Source of the DNA: Diorhabda sublineata
Lineage: Eukaryota > Arthropoda > Insecta > Coleoptera > Chrysomelidae
Assembly: GCF_026230105.1 (NCBI RefSeq)
Contig: NC_079476.1
Coordinates: forward strand, 13,096,709 to 13,160,708
Direction: 5' to 3'
DNA length: 64,000 bases
Shown here: in pieces, positions 34,068 through 45,267 of the stretch
How positions within the stretch are numbered: the first letter of the stretch is position 1
Layout: the number at the start of each line of letters is the position of its first letter
Notes under the pieces: model-generated
Told to the model about the DNA's origin: nothing
The model's input: the letters and a program-made list of their open reading frames with translations, nothing else
Databases searched by the model: none
Made by a program: the position numbers and the translations under genes

Positions 34068-35775
34068 TTGGAAGAGATTAAAAGAAAATATCATAGAAGC
34101 AGCAAGTTAATCGCTTGGAACTCGGACTATAAGACCGCAATAACAAGGAACGAACAAAACATCGTGGTTCTCCAACAAGGTCTAAGAACAGTGCAAAAAG
34201 AAAAAGCGTACGTAAACTACATGTTGTCACAAACGGCAGAAGCATATGAAGAATACAAGAGAATCCGTAACGATAAAAAAACACTAGTAAGACAAATGAA
34301 AGACAACTACTGGGAAACCTTCTCCAAAAGAATGGAGAGCGACTTCTATGGGCTACAAAAACAAATCTGGCGATTAATAAGAAATCAGAGAACAGAAGTA
34401 AATGAGCTCATCAGAACCAGACACGTAGAGAGAGATACCTGGGTAAAATATTTAGAGGAACTATACAAGGAAGAAGAGACTGAAACCGAGCCAAATACAC
34501 CAGAGATAGTAATAAGTGATGAGACTAATATAAAAAAGGAAGATAAAGAAACAGCACTCCAAAAACTAAAAAACAGAAAGAGCCCAGGTCTGGATAACAT
34601 CGCCAACGAATTACTTAAATATAGAGGAGAGAAGCTAAACCAACAACTAACAACGCTAATCAAAAAAATATTCGCCCAACACAGAATACCAGATGAGTGG
34701 AGAAATAGCATTACGATTCCACTATTTAAAAAGGGAGATAAAAAAATGGCCGAGAACTATAAAGGAATAAATCTACTATGCACAACGCTGAAATTAACCA
34801 CAAAGATAATAACAAATAAAATAACTTAATGTATCTCACTAGCAGATGAACAATAGGGTTTCAGATCGGGAAGATCCTGCACGGACGCAATATTTGTCAT
34901 AAGACAAATAACGGAAAAATCGATCGAATATAATCGACCGGCCTTCATGTGTTTCATTGACTCGATCGAATACAATTAAAAGACATAATAAACCTTCTCT
35001 ATGATAGACAGATGTCAGATACCATATAATGTCATTAAAATAATAGAAAATATATACTCAAAAAATATGATCCAAGCAAAAATAAATGATGACCTAACTG
35101 AACAGATACCTGCAAATAGGGGCATTAGGCAAGAGGACGCTCTCAGCCCGCTCCTATTCAACATTGTGATGGATGAAATCATAAAACAAGTACGCAAACT
35201 AAGAGGATACAAAATGGGAAATAAAGAGGTCAAAATTCTGTGCTATGCAGACGATGCGGTACTGTTGGCGGAGAACGAGGACGATCTGCAAAGGCTACTG
35301 TACCAATTTAACAAAACAGCAAAAAAGTTCAATATGATAATATCAGCGGCAAAGACAAAATCAATGGTTACTTCTAAGACACCGATCAGATGTAAGCTTG
35401 TGGTGGAAAACAAAATAAATACACCAGGAAATGAAATTTAAATATCTGGGAATCGAAATATCTGGACACGGGGACGTAGAGACGGAAGTAAGAAACCAAG
35501 CTACAACAGCCTCAAAAGCAGAAGCACACCTAAATGACACAATCTGGCGAAATAGATACATTCGAACTGAAGCAGAAGCCCGCATATACAAGACCGTAAT
35601 CAGACCTATATTATCCTATGCAGCAGAGACCCGACCTCAGACCTCCAAAACGAAACGGATATTGAAATGGATACAGAAATGAAAATAGTTCGAAGAATAG
35701 CGGGAAGAACACTAATGGATAGAGAAAGAAGCTTTGGAAGACCTAGGAAAAGATGGAGTGACAACCTGAGCAGTC
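34068..35775 (+). pseudogene. RTE reverse transcriptase, broken into several frames
   Basis: 34068-34829 encodes the linker, then LQKLKNRKSPGLDNIANELL (KNxKSPGxDxI block) and WRNSITIPLFKKGDKKMAEN (xIxPLFKKGDK). After a stop the text continues as GFRSGRSCTDAIF, followed by a frameshifted YDRQM segment. 35001-35441 has RGIRQEDALSPLLFNIVMDE and LCYADDAVLLAENEDDLQRL, including the catalytic YADD. 35431-35682 has KYLGIEISGHGD and YKTVIRPILSYAAE. The end is RWSDNL near 35775. A deletion removes the usual segment between the IAGRTL and FGRPRKRW blocks. Multiple frameshifts make it a pseudogene, but all catalytic blocks except the first-Asp strand can be read. Confidence 0.85.
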
Positions 35776-36300
35776 AACCTAACCACCCGTCATTTTTAAT
35801 CTTCAACTTTGTCTGCTTTTAAGTATATACACTTTTTCCTCAATTTTATAACCTTTTTAAGTAATCCAAATAATAGTTGGCGTTTTTTATCTCAAAATAT
35901 GCGTTAAAGTCATAGTCTGATATAAATCTCTTTCGCGCAAGTGGAACTTTAAGGTTGGGTAACAGAAAAAAGTCGCTGTGAGTCAGATCTGGTGAATACG
36001 CCGGGTGATCAACAAATTCGAGGTGAAATTTGTGAATTTTAGATATGGAGATCATTGAACTGTGAGGAGGTGCTTTGTCCTGATGGAAAAGCACTTTCTA
36101 TTTTTTCAGATGCGGACGCTTTCTTTTTTCACTTATTAAGCAATGATATACTTTTATAAGATAGTCGATATGAACATTTTATGACTATCACTATCATTTT
36201 TCAGGTCGATAAAACCATCATTTCCTTTCTGGAACAGGCTCGCCTTTTGTGCTCATTAGCTAAGTAGTATGTCCAGGTTTCATCTACAGTTATGACTCAA
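35776..36300 (-). pseudogene. mariner-family transposase C-terminal half, degraded
   Basis: On the minus strand, ITVDETWTYYLANEHKR matches the DETW catalytic block (about 36255-36300). MLFHQDKAPPHSSM (HQDNAPPH block) and EFVDHPAYSPDLTHSDFFLL (HPxYSPDLAPSDFFLF) follow, then NLKVPLARKRFISD and a tail CIYLKADKVED ending at TAA 35796-35798, similar to CIxLKGDYVEK. CAACCTAACCACCCG at 35776-35790 may be part of the terminal repeat. The region between DETW and HQDN is shortened and frameshifted. Sequence above 36300 is not recognisable as the N-terminal half. Confidence 0.82.
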
Positions 36301-37895
36301 TGCAAAAGAACTGACTCATTTCGCTAATTCCACGTCAATAAAGCCTGAGTAATACTCATTCGAGTACGCTTTTATTCCAAAATGAGTAAACGTGGCGCTC
36401 AAAGAGCAGACAGATTACTGATGCCATTCTCAGAAAAATCTTCACAACTAATCACTTATACAAAAACGAAGTGCCTACTGGCTGAAATTTTGGAGAAAAT
36501 CTCTCAACGTATGAATAAATATATTTTCCAGCTGCGGTCATCTTCATGTTGAGGTTTTAAGCTTTCTAGACGACCCTCGTGCTTCTAAATTAATCAACTA
36601 TCTCATAAACGGAATCATTTTGTCAATATTAATTTTATATAACAATTATTTTAATAAGCTATCATTAAGGAATTAAGTAATCACGAGCTGCACCAATAGT
36701 TTTTTCGCGAAAATCCTACGCTGCTGAGTTAAATGACCTAGTTGATGTCAACACGGAATTTGTACAGCTCTCACATACTTTCAATTTCAAACGCATAATT
36801 AACCGTGTAAAACGTATAATAATAACCTTTTAACTTTACTGCAGTCAAAACTAATTCAGTTCGGATTTCTAGCTCCGTCGTAATAATTACATAATTTCCT
36901 TAGGTAGCTTGATATGCTAATTCGTTAAGACGCACTTTTTGTTACATATTATACGTAGAATTATGTAATCGTGATGTTTATTATTTGTTTTATTTAGAAA
37001 TATATGAGTAATAAGCCGATATAGTGAGCATTATTACTATCTAGAGGGACACACCCTTGTGTATTATTGTTAATTTCATATGAAATTATGTGTTTATTGT
37101 TCTTTGTTGAGAAATTGAAATTTCATAATGGAGAGGCGAGAAATGATTTACCTTTAGATATAAGAACAATTTATTTTAATCGGTTCTAGATAGAACGAAA
37201 CTGACAGATGCATAAATTTAAATTATGCTTTAACGTTTCACTTCTTAGACATTTTTCGTCAGTGTCAAGTCATATTTTAACAAAGACCGAAGTCGTCAAA
37301 TTTTTACCAGTTATTTTAAACTAATTTTCATAAAAAAAAATATAAAATCAAGACAAATCATCACGAAAGAAATAAATTCCTATTTGACTTTATTTCACAT
37401 AATTTTCTAAAGTGGAAATAATTTGTGAATATTAAACTCACTTTTAATTTCTTCTATAGTGAATACATTTTTTCTTTCTTTTCAATGTTGATTTATCACT
37501 TCCAATGATTGATATTCTCAATCATCTAGAGATTTGATAAGTTCTGCAACGGAGCTACACATTTTCTAAGCTTCTAAACATTGATTTACAGAATTATTGT
37601 ATTATGAACATAGTAAATTGCTTCAAGTAGGTCCCCAAACCTTATTAAATATTAATAGACAAACTTATTGGGTTACAGGGGGTAGAATCTTGCAAGAAAG
37701 GTTTCTCCTATGTGCATAACTTATTTTGGGGCAAATCCCACCACTCTTACACAGCACATGGGCATATTACCCAAACCAAGAGTCTCATCATCTTTTCCGT
37801 TTAGTTCTGTAGGAGTTCATTATGTCAACCCAATTTTCATAAAAGATAAACCAGTGCAAAATTGTTGATACCAATCAAATTTGATTTCTTAAACC
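36301..37895. other. Intergenic stretch
   Basis: 36300-36620 may be the decayed 5' part of the adjoining mariner, but no motif is readable. The rest is AT-rich without supported features. Confidence 0.4.
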
Positions 37896-38345
37896 ATCAT
37901 TGCGTCTTTTCGTAGATTTGTTGCAAGGAGAGGGAACCGTTGGAAGCTTATTCAGATAATGGGTCAAGTTTTGTTGAAGCTAATAGAGAACTTTCAGATT
38001 TAGGGAGTTTCCTTAAAAATTATAGTGGGTCTTTAGCTAATATTTTTGAAAATTAGAGCATATTGTGGAGATTTATATCAGCCAATTCCTCAAATTCTGG
38101 CAGTTTGTGGAAGCTGGACTGCGATCATTAGAAAAGAATTCTCCTATCTATTCGTCTGTCACAGTACCAGAAAGTTTAGGTTCTGTTGCAGCAGTTTTTA
38201 ACTCGATGGTCATCAGAATATGTGAATGAGTTGCAGTGTCGTACTAAGTGGAACAAAAGTACTCCAAATGTAAAGTCTGATCAGCTGATGTTGAAAACAT
38301 GACTTGTGCGCGTAGTTAAATTGAAAACTAAACATAGTTAAGTGA
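37896..38345 (+). pseudogene. Pao/BEL-type LTR retrotransposon integrase fragment
   Basis: The plus strand encodes SFRRFVARRGN and, after a frameshift, YSDNGSSFVEANRELSDL (the second catalytic Asp of integrase in the SDNGxxF block) and FLKNYSGSLANIFEN. An in-frame TAG follows, then SILWRFISANSSNSGSLWK, corresponding to IxWxFIPPxAPHFGGLWE with the catalytic Glu lost. Later RWSSEYVNELQCRTKWNKST and SDQLML match the C-terminal (W..EYLxxLQxRxKW) part of Pao pol proteins. No LTRs or other domains are visible nearby, so this is an isolated broken remnant. Confidence 0.75.
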
Positions 38346-41300
38346 AACGAGCTGTTTCAAAGCTTTGTGCATTATCAATTAATGGATAATTTGATATTAT
38401 TGAAAGTCGTAGCCTTTCAAAGTGAGGAAATGTTAAGGATTTCTAATTTCATTTCTGTTCAAATTTACTTCTTGTTTATTATGTCCATGATCATATGGAA
38501 TTTATTCTATTTTGAGTTTTTTTGGTTATATGCTAGAAAAATGTTTGTTTATTTTTTGTTTTTATAATACAGTTTACTTTATTTCGAAGAGCTCAATTTA
38601 TTAGAATAGCGGGTACTCTGTACAGAGGGGATAATGTATGATATGAACCATTACAAATGATTCAAATGAAAATTAATTCAGATTAAAAGTATTTTTAGTA
38701 AATTACGAGTAGTCTAAAATTTTGACATATGTATGATAAAAGGACTTTCTTTAAAATCAACTTTATAGAAGTGGATTGGAACATTCAAGATTAAATAACG
38801 TATCCAATATTATCTGTATTAATTTTGGGATAACTTGTATATTTATGATGCCAAGGGTTACGTCAGTGATTAGAAATATTCTCTAAATAAAACTAAAATA
38901 ATGTTGTGAAATTTTGAAAGCCAAAGATTTCCTGACTAGACTGTTCTATTTACCGATCCAATTTTCAACGAATGAAGAAGCATAAATAGTGTTACCTAAA
39001 GTATGTTAATCGTGAATTAGCGCTTGATGTCTTAACTACGAATTAACACGTAACCGACCTCTGAGTTGATTACCGAATCTTGAGAAGTCAGGATATAAAA
39101 ATGCCATCTCGGTGACCATATGTCGTTAATACTATTTACGTGCGAGTTAAATATTTTAAGTGACTTACTTGCAAAATGTTATTATATAATATATTATTAT
39201 CAGAAATAAATACCTAGATAACTTCAATTAAAAACATAACTAGCTTTGTTTACAAATTTCAAATATAACAATGGACAATACAATAATATTTTGTGTTTTA
39301 ATTTTTTTTCATAACACCCAGATAAGGTTTCAAACCTTAATCCTATTGTTAGCAGGACAGCTGGTTTGTAGCGAATGCGACGCATAAGGGTGGCATTCCA
39401 AGTAGCGACACAATCAACGGTATAAAGTTCTAATTTCTTTATACATCATAGTATGCATTAAATTCGGTTGTTCTGATTTTTTGCAGACTTGTTTATGATG
39501 TTGGCCTAATGAATTATAACTTTATGACCTTGAAAATTCTAGAACGCCTGAAAATCGGCCGTTTTTTCTAATTTTCGCGATTAAAAACCTAAAGGACTAA
39601 ATTTTGGAAAAAATTTCTCAGTAAGTTTTCAAAGTAGACTGAATTCGCTACAATATTATACTAGAAATGTCTCTATAGACCCAATAGTTTCCGAGATTAT
39701 GCCTCTTAAAGTTTATCATATTTTTCGACCATTTTTTGTAATTCTGTCTCCTGTTTGAATTTTCACCCAGATTATACTAACGAATCCCTGTACTTTCATG
39801 ATAAGACATTAAAAAAAAGATGATAAGTAAGATCGATGATGTTTAAGGGTTAAGAATAAACCAGGCCGACATCATAACCAAGTGCAAAAAACCATACTTT
39901 CAGGCGACAAATTTACTGAATTACTTATGAAGGTTTTTTTGCATGGGAACCTTTAACATCTAGCATTAGTTGCGTCTTAAGTTTTCCAAGTCTTATTATA
40001 GCATAATTATTGAAAAAACATTCAAACTTTAAGAGGAATTCTGCTGAATTGTATGAGTAAATATATTTTTGAAGTACGTACGTTTAAACCATAATCTATA
40101 TAATCATTGTTATGATAATTCAAGGATGCATTGATAAAACTTGATAACGACTCTAGCATTATTCAAACTTTAAATATAATTCTCCTAAATAATATGAGTA
40201 AATATACTGGCATGAAGTTAGAACTAGGTATAATATTAATTTTCGAGAAAACCAATCTAATGATTCCCATATATTCTCTCAATTTGGTAATATAAAAGTC
40301 TTATTCAAACTGGAAGGTCAGAAAAAATAGTTAAGGTCAACCGGGTACCAGAAAAACTGAAGAAGCAACTGAGCATGATATTTGGGGGTATGATATTTGG
40401 AGATATGAAACGAATGAACGAATCAAGGAAAGCTTTGAAAATGTGTATATAAGAAAATTATAAATAATACATACTTATAAGATTTCAAACTGCATTGGAA
40501 ATTCGTTGTATTTGCTTAATTTTATTTAAGCCTTAGGTTGATGGATTAGTTAACTTGTTCATTCAATTAATAATATGTAGTTATATTGAAAAACCATTTT
40601 TTTATATGCATTATGAAACTATTTGAATCAAATTCTTTAATTCGATACTGGGAGTTGCGAATCTAGTCCAGTAGTTCGTTATCAAATGTGGTGGACTGTA
40701 TACCAAAGTCGAGCTCTACGCAGAGTTTGTAAATTTTAGGGCTAGGCATGCCGTTATAGTACAATTCTAATATCTACAATTAATTATTAGATCAAAAGTA
40801 TAATATTTAAAAAAAATGAATGTTCTTAAAGTTGTATCATAAAACAAAACACATTTGCTACATTACGTCAGGATCTTCAACTGCCTTAAATTGTTGGAAT
40901 TTCTATTCTACCTGTCATAGATTAGATGTGAAGTTTGGAAGACATTAGATATTCTGCAACTCATAAAAAGCGTTTTGTTCTGAAACTGAAAATTGTCAAT
41001 TTCTATATGAACTATGGAATACAAGTATTAAAGACGAAAAGTAAATTAAAATAGGATACTTGTTTAAATAAAATAAAATTTTTTCATCTCACAATTTTTA
41101 GAGGTGTGTGTGAGATCTAGAGGTTTAGAAGATGGTGAATAATTTGATTCAGAAAATGTGATTTCATATATAAAAATTTACCTAGAATACGTATTCTAAA
41201 TTTTATTCACAATTATGTTGATAAGGAATACGTTAGTTACTTTTCAGTGGCGTTATCAAAGTTTGGTGATAAGAATTTGGATTTGTGATAGAGCATTGTA

Positions 41301-43240
41301 TTTTAAGTTTGCCATACTGTAAACGAGAGAAATCAATCAATTTGTATGCATGTGGTTATTAGCTCCAATACCTATGAATTATGTTTTAAAAACATCAAGA
41401 GTATTAGAAGTATATGAATCATTTGGAATTGTGGTTATGCTTTGTGCTATAGGAAGTGCAGTCATTAAGATAAATTTCAGTTCAAAGAGATTACAAATAA
41501 GATAAACGAATGATGATTCCACCAATACATCGAAAACCATGACGCATGGATGATAAGATCGATGGGATCGCCATAATACGGCTACACAATACTGCTGGAG
41601 CTTACAATGAGATTTCCTGATAAAAAGTAGCTAATAAAATTTTGCAAACAATAAATTTCTTATCAACTGCTCACATTTATTGTTAATCGATTAAAAATAT
41701 ACAGAAGAACATAATATTTTTGAGAAATGATCATCTAATAATAATTGTTAGCTATTTTAATGTAATCAAATTTACTTGTAAGGCACATAAATTTTCATTC
41801 CGTTAACCTCTGTTATATTTTTACATCCTTATCTATGAATCGCTCAACAAATTTAGAAAATGGCTTGGTTTAAATGTGTCCAAATATAGTAATAACACAT
41901 AAATTATAAAGTAAATATATTATTCGTTCATAACTTGGGCATATGAAGGCTTAAAATTTGTTGGTTGATTGATATGCATATTGGAAGAGGTTTTGTTGCT
42001 GATGGCCCTCTAAAATTGGAATCAAAACAAGAAAAATGCGACACTACCATTAGGAAATGAATTCGGTAATGATTAAAGTGTGGCTTAGAAGGAAATTCAA
42101 CAAGTGGATTTTTTTCAGTTGCAATCATGAAAAAAATAATAGATTTGAATTTGTGGATATTCGAGATATTCATCTGCAAGGTATTAATGCTGTATATATA
42201 CAAAAATGGATAAATATATCAATTCTTTCAAAAAGGTTGAAGAGATATATGTGTAGAATGATTCTTGCAATTATATATTCTTCCATGAAGCACGAAATTG
42301 AGATGGAGTGATTATATACTATTACCATATAAATTTTTCTTTCCTTGATATTTCAAATTTTCTTAGAAGTCGTTTATGTAGGTAGTGCTTAGTAATGAGT
42401 TAAGTGATTTAGTACGCACTCTTTTTGTAGAACATTTTCTTAAGTTGTTCGAAAGCCTGTAAATAAACGTTCTATAAGAGCATACCAGCTTGTTACAGTA
42501 GTTTTTCAATTTTAGAATAAAATTTGAAGTAGCAATATTTCACATGATTCAATAAATCATAAAAATAATAAAAAATATATCAAATAGAAAAACTAATAAC
42601 TACAAGCATCTACATATCCATTTTTTTTCGTATTAGGTACCAAGAATGTAATGCTCTCCAATGAGAAATCAACAATGTAATGTAGTAAGCAGCTTAAATA
42701 GAATGAACGATTTGTACGGCAGTTAGAGTCAAGTTTGATTTACTTACTTTTGTGCCAGCCTTGACCATTTATTGTCAACCCAGGCTGTCATACTTTTTTT
42801 TTATTATGGGTCTAATCAATCCGATCTGTAGTTTATTCAGTGTGTATGTTTCTTATCAAATTTTTTTATTTATTACTACTAAAAGTAACCATGTCTGATG
42901 CGTAACTTCTAGTTCAAAGATGACGTGCATTGAATAGAGAAAAAAAACTCAATTGTGAACGGGCAAAGCTTAAATAATTTAAGTGTGAACGTCAGCTCAG
43001 TGAGTGAGGTTAACGATAGTGGTACAGACTTGTGCAATCTATAAGCGTTTAATACTTTTATTTGACTAATTAACTGATATTATTATGTTGTTAATTACAG
43101 TAAGAGTAAGATTAAATATAAAGATTTATGTTCGCTTATTTTTAAAATCAAGAAAATCATATTGAATGAAAAATAAATGAAGAAATGAAATAACGATAAA
43201 GAAGAAAAAGTTTTATAATGAATAAGTCTTGTTATTTAAA
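38346..43240. other. Long AT-rich stretch without recognised genes
   Basis: Only short open frames are present (for example 42057-42311 plus, 41928-42203 minus), none with recognisable motifs. A mixed-composition block at about 39340-39850 looks like non-coding repeat DNA. A small tandem duplication lies at 40021-40217. Confidence 0.4.
40021..40217. repeat. Small diverged direct repeat (period 141 bases)
   Basis: TTCAAACTTTAAGAGGAATT followed by a TATGAGTAAATATA block at 40021-40076 recurs at 40162-40217 as TTCAAACTTTAAATATAATT with the same TATGAGTAAATATA block. Confidence 0.75.
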
Positions 43241-43386
43241 CTTGGCCCGGTGCTGGCAGTTAAGGTTGGACCAGCCCTGGCATTTAAGCATGGCCCAGTC
43301 TTGGTGACCAAGCTTGGCCCAGTCTTGGCGACCAAGCTTGGCCCTTCGTTATCACTCCAGAGTTTTACCATGACTGGGCCAAGCTT
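43241..43386. repeat. GC-richer minisatellite with an inverted arm
   Basis: About five diverged units of roughly 24-26 bases, built on a TTGGCCCAGTCTTGG or CTTGGCCCGGTGCTGG core, run from 43241 to 43343. They are followed, after a 28-base gap, by GACTGGGCCAAGCTT at 43372-43386. This is an exact inverted copy of AAGCTTGGCCCAGTC at 43310-43324, so the 3' part can fold into a hairpin. The composition contrasts sharply with the AT-rich surroundings. Confidence 0.8.
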
Positions 43387-44294
43387 GTGCCCTTAAAACT
43401 TTCCTCTATGGGTAATGCCATACAACTACCAAACATTTATAAAACATACTATAGACGCTAACATAATTTATTCATTCATATAAAGATAAACTATTCTTCA
43501 TCACCTAAAGCTGTCTAATTCGAGGTATAGTCGCATATTTAATAAATTTCTACCGACTTTCAGTTAAAGTTGTCTAGACTATGAAGATAGAATAAAATAT
43601 TCAATAAAAAAGTAAGTTCAGTCTAAATTATAAAGAAGTTTCCTCTGTTGCTGGTTCTATGGGGAACCAAAGGGACGTCATGTTCAAAGATATAACTAGG
43701 ATTTTTTTGTTTGCTTGGTGTATTATTTTTCAAGCTCTTTTCTATTTCATTCAATGAAAAAATTTTTTCTATAAGTTTAAGTATAATAATGTTCTCCAAA
43801 GTTTTAATATATATCGACTGCGATATCGTCTGAAATTCCTAATCAACTTCAGTTGTTTGAATAATAGATTGGGGAAATCCACCATGCTTTTTCCTCTGCT
43901 TTGTATGATTTGTTATAGTTCTAATACAATTTTTAATTGTTTTTGCTCCACTTATAGCATTTCGTACTTTTGATTCTCGTCAGTGATCACATGTATGGTG
44001 CATCAAAAGTTGCCAATGGTATTTATTTCAGTCAATATGATAATAAGAAGTAGTATAATCTAAAGATTATATTTTGTACTTATAGAAGTGTTTTATTCTG
44101 GTGAAGATCTTCAATTTCTGTTTACAATGGGAAATTTAAATTGATATGAAATCTGGGATCTATAACAGATATTTATCTATTAGATATATCAAAACTAATA
44201 GGATTCGTACCTTTCAAGTATTTTGGTTGGATATTATCGTACTGTACAGGTTAAACAGGGTATTTGAGACTAATCAGTAGAAGTCAGAGGCACA

Positions 44295-44296
<2 letters not shown>
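43387..44296. other. AT-rich spacer
   Basis: Nothing recognised between the minisatellite and the (GT)n tract. Confidence 0.4.

Positions 44297-44370
<74 letters not shown>
44297..44370. repeat. (GT)n microsatellite
   Basis: Uninterrupted GT run of about 37 units. An open frame reading through it downstream has no recognisable domain and is treated as chance. Confidence 0.95.
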
Positions 44371-44374
<4 letters not shown>

Positions 44375-45127
44375 CTTTTGTGTGTATCATGTTGACATTC
44401 GTCGACAATTTTTTCATATTCAAGTCGGCAGTAATCCCATCTAATGAGATGAAACGCCACTATCTTTCAACATTTTCTAGTGCGGTAGCGATTTTAATTG
44501 CTCCATCTGCATGTTTCTTTATATATTACTGTCTATTAGTATTGATAAACTTTGTGTTTACATGTTATCCACCTATAAATTTCTATAAGTATTTAGTGGC
44601 ACATCATCAAACAATTTCCAGAGCTGGTTATACTAAAAATCCAAATATTTTTGCGAAGTCAAAGTACCGTCAATAAAGTTGTTCCTAACAAGGTACTGCT
44701 TCTCTATTTAGCTAATACCATGTGAATTTTCATCTTCCCATAAAACCAATCAAAAGTACAAGTTTCTATAATTTGGGGCATGTGCTGCCAAAGTTTATAT
44801 AAAGTTTTGACATTATTTTGGATCATACTATAGACTTTTCACATCGATGGTAATGATGAAGTCGTAATCCTTCAAATTCTCTCATACATACATGCATGGT
44901 TTGTTTTTTTCAAGTATGCTTTCTAGTAACTTTCGCTTCATTACATGAATGTACATGGAATCAGATTCAACAAATCATTCAATCCTTTTTAAGCAGCTGC
45001 AACTTAAATAAATTGTGCATTTAGTCACTACCATACAATTTCAATAATACTGTGTATATGCGCTTTGATATGTAATCCAAAAACAATTTGTGATTAAATA
45101 AGTGAGAAATGGATTAGAAAAAACGAT
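44371..45127. other. AT-rich spacer
   Basis: Separates the (GT)n tract from the 3' end of the minus-strand PYPV gene. Nothing recognised. Confidence 0.4.
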
Positions 45128-45133
45128 TTTATT
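45128..45133 (-). terminator. Polyadenylation signal AATAAA of the minus-strand PYPV gene
   Basis: AATAAA on the minus strand, about 135 bases beyond the stop codon at 45268-45270. Confidence 0.5.
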
Positions 45134-45267
45134 CACGTAGTAAAGTGTATAAATAAAGATATCTTACAGGTTAAAGATGAGCAATAAACAACTGTGCAAC
45201 AAAAATACTGACAAAGAAATAAAAACAATGAGATAGAATTAACAGTCGCATTTTCATTTTTTATGCA

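Larger units (their letters stand above)
33037..35775 (+). mobile_element. RTE-type non-LTR retrotransposon, nearly full length but decayed
   Basis: A GC-richer block against the AT-rich background. It starts with a untranslated leader (about 33037-33290, including CCCAAGCCCGGGAAAAGG), followed by endonuclease and reverse transcriptase in the order of insect RTE-type elements (the so-called craniofacial development protein 2-like / endonuclease-reverse transcriptase families). It ends with FGRPRKRWSDNL at about 35775, a common C-terminus. The exact 5' boundary is inferred from composition. No flanking duplication was identified, and a mariner relic abuts the 3' end. Confidence 0.8.

Noticed and set aside
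34078..34711. Minus-strand Ser/Leu-rich frames over the RTE element
   Set aside because: Shadows of the RTE reverse transcriptase region.
44299..44676. 125-codon plus-strand frame beginning with Cys-Val repeats
   Set aside because: The start is the (GT)n microsatellite read in frame, and the rest has no domain, no splice context and no homologue that I recognise.
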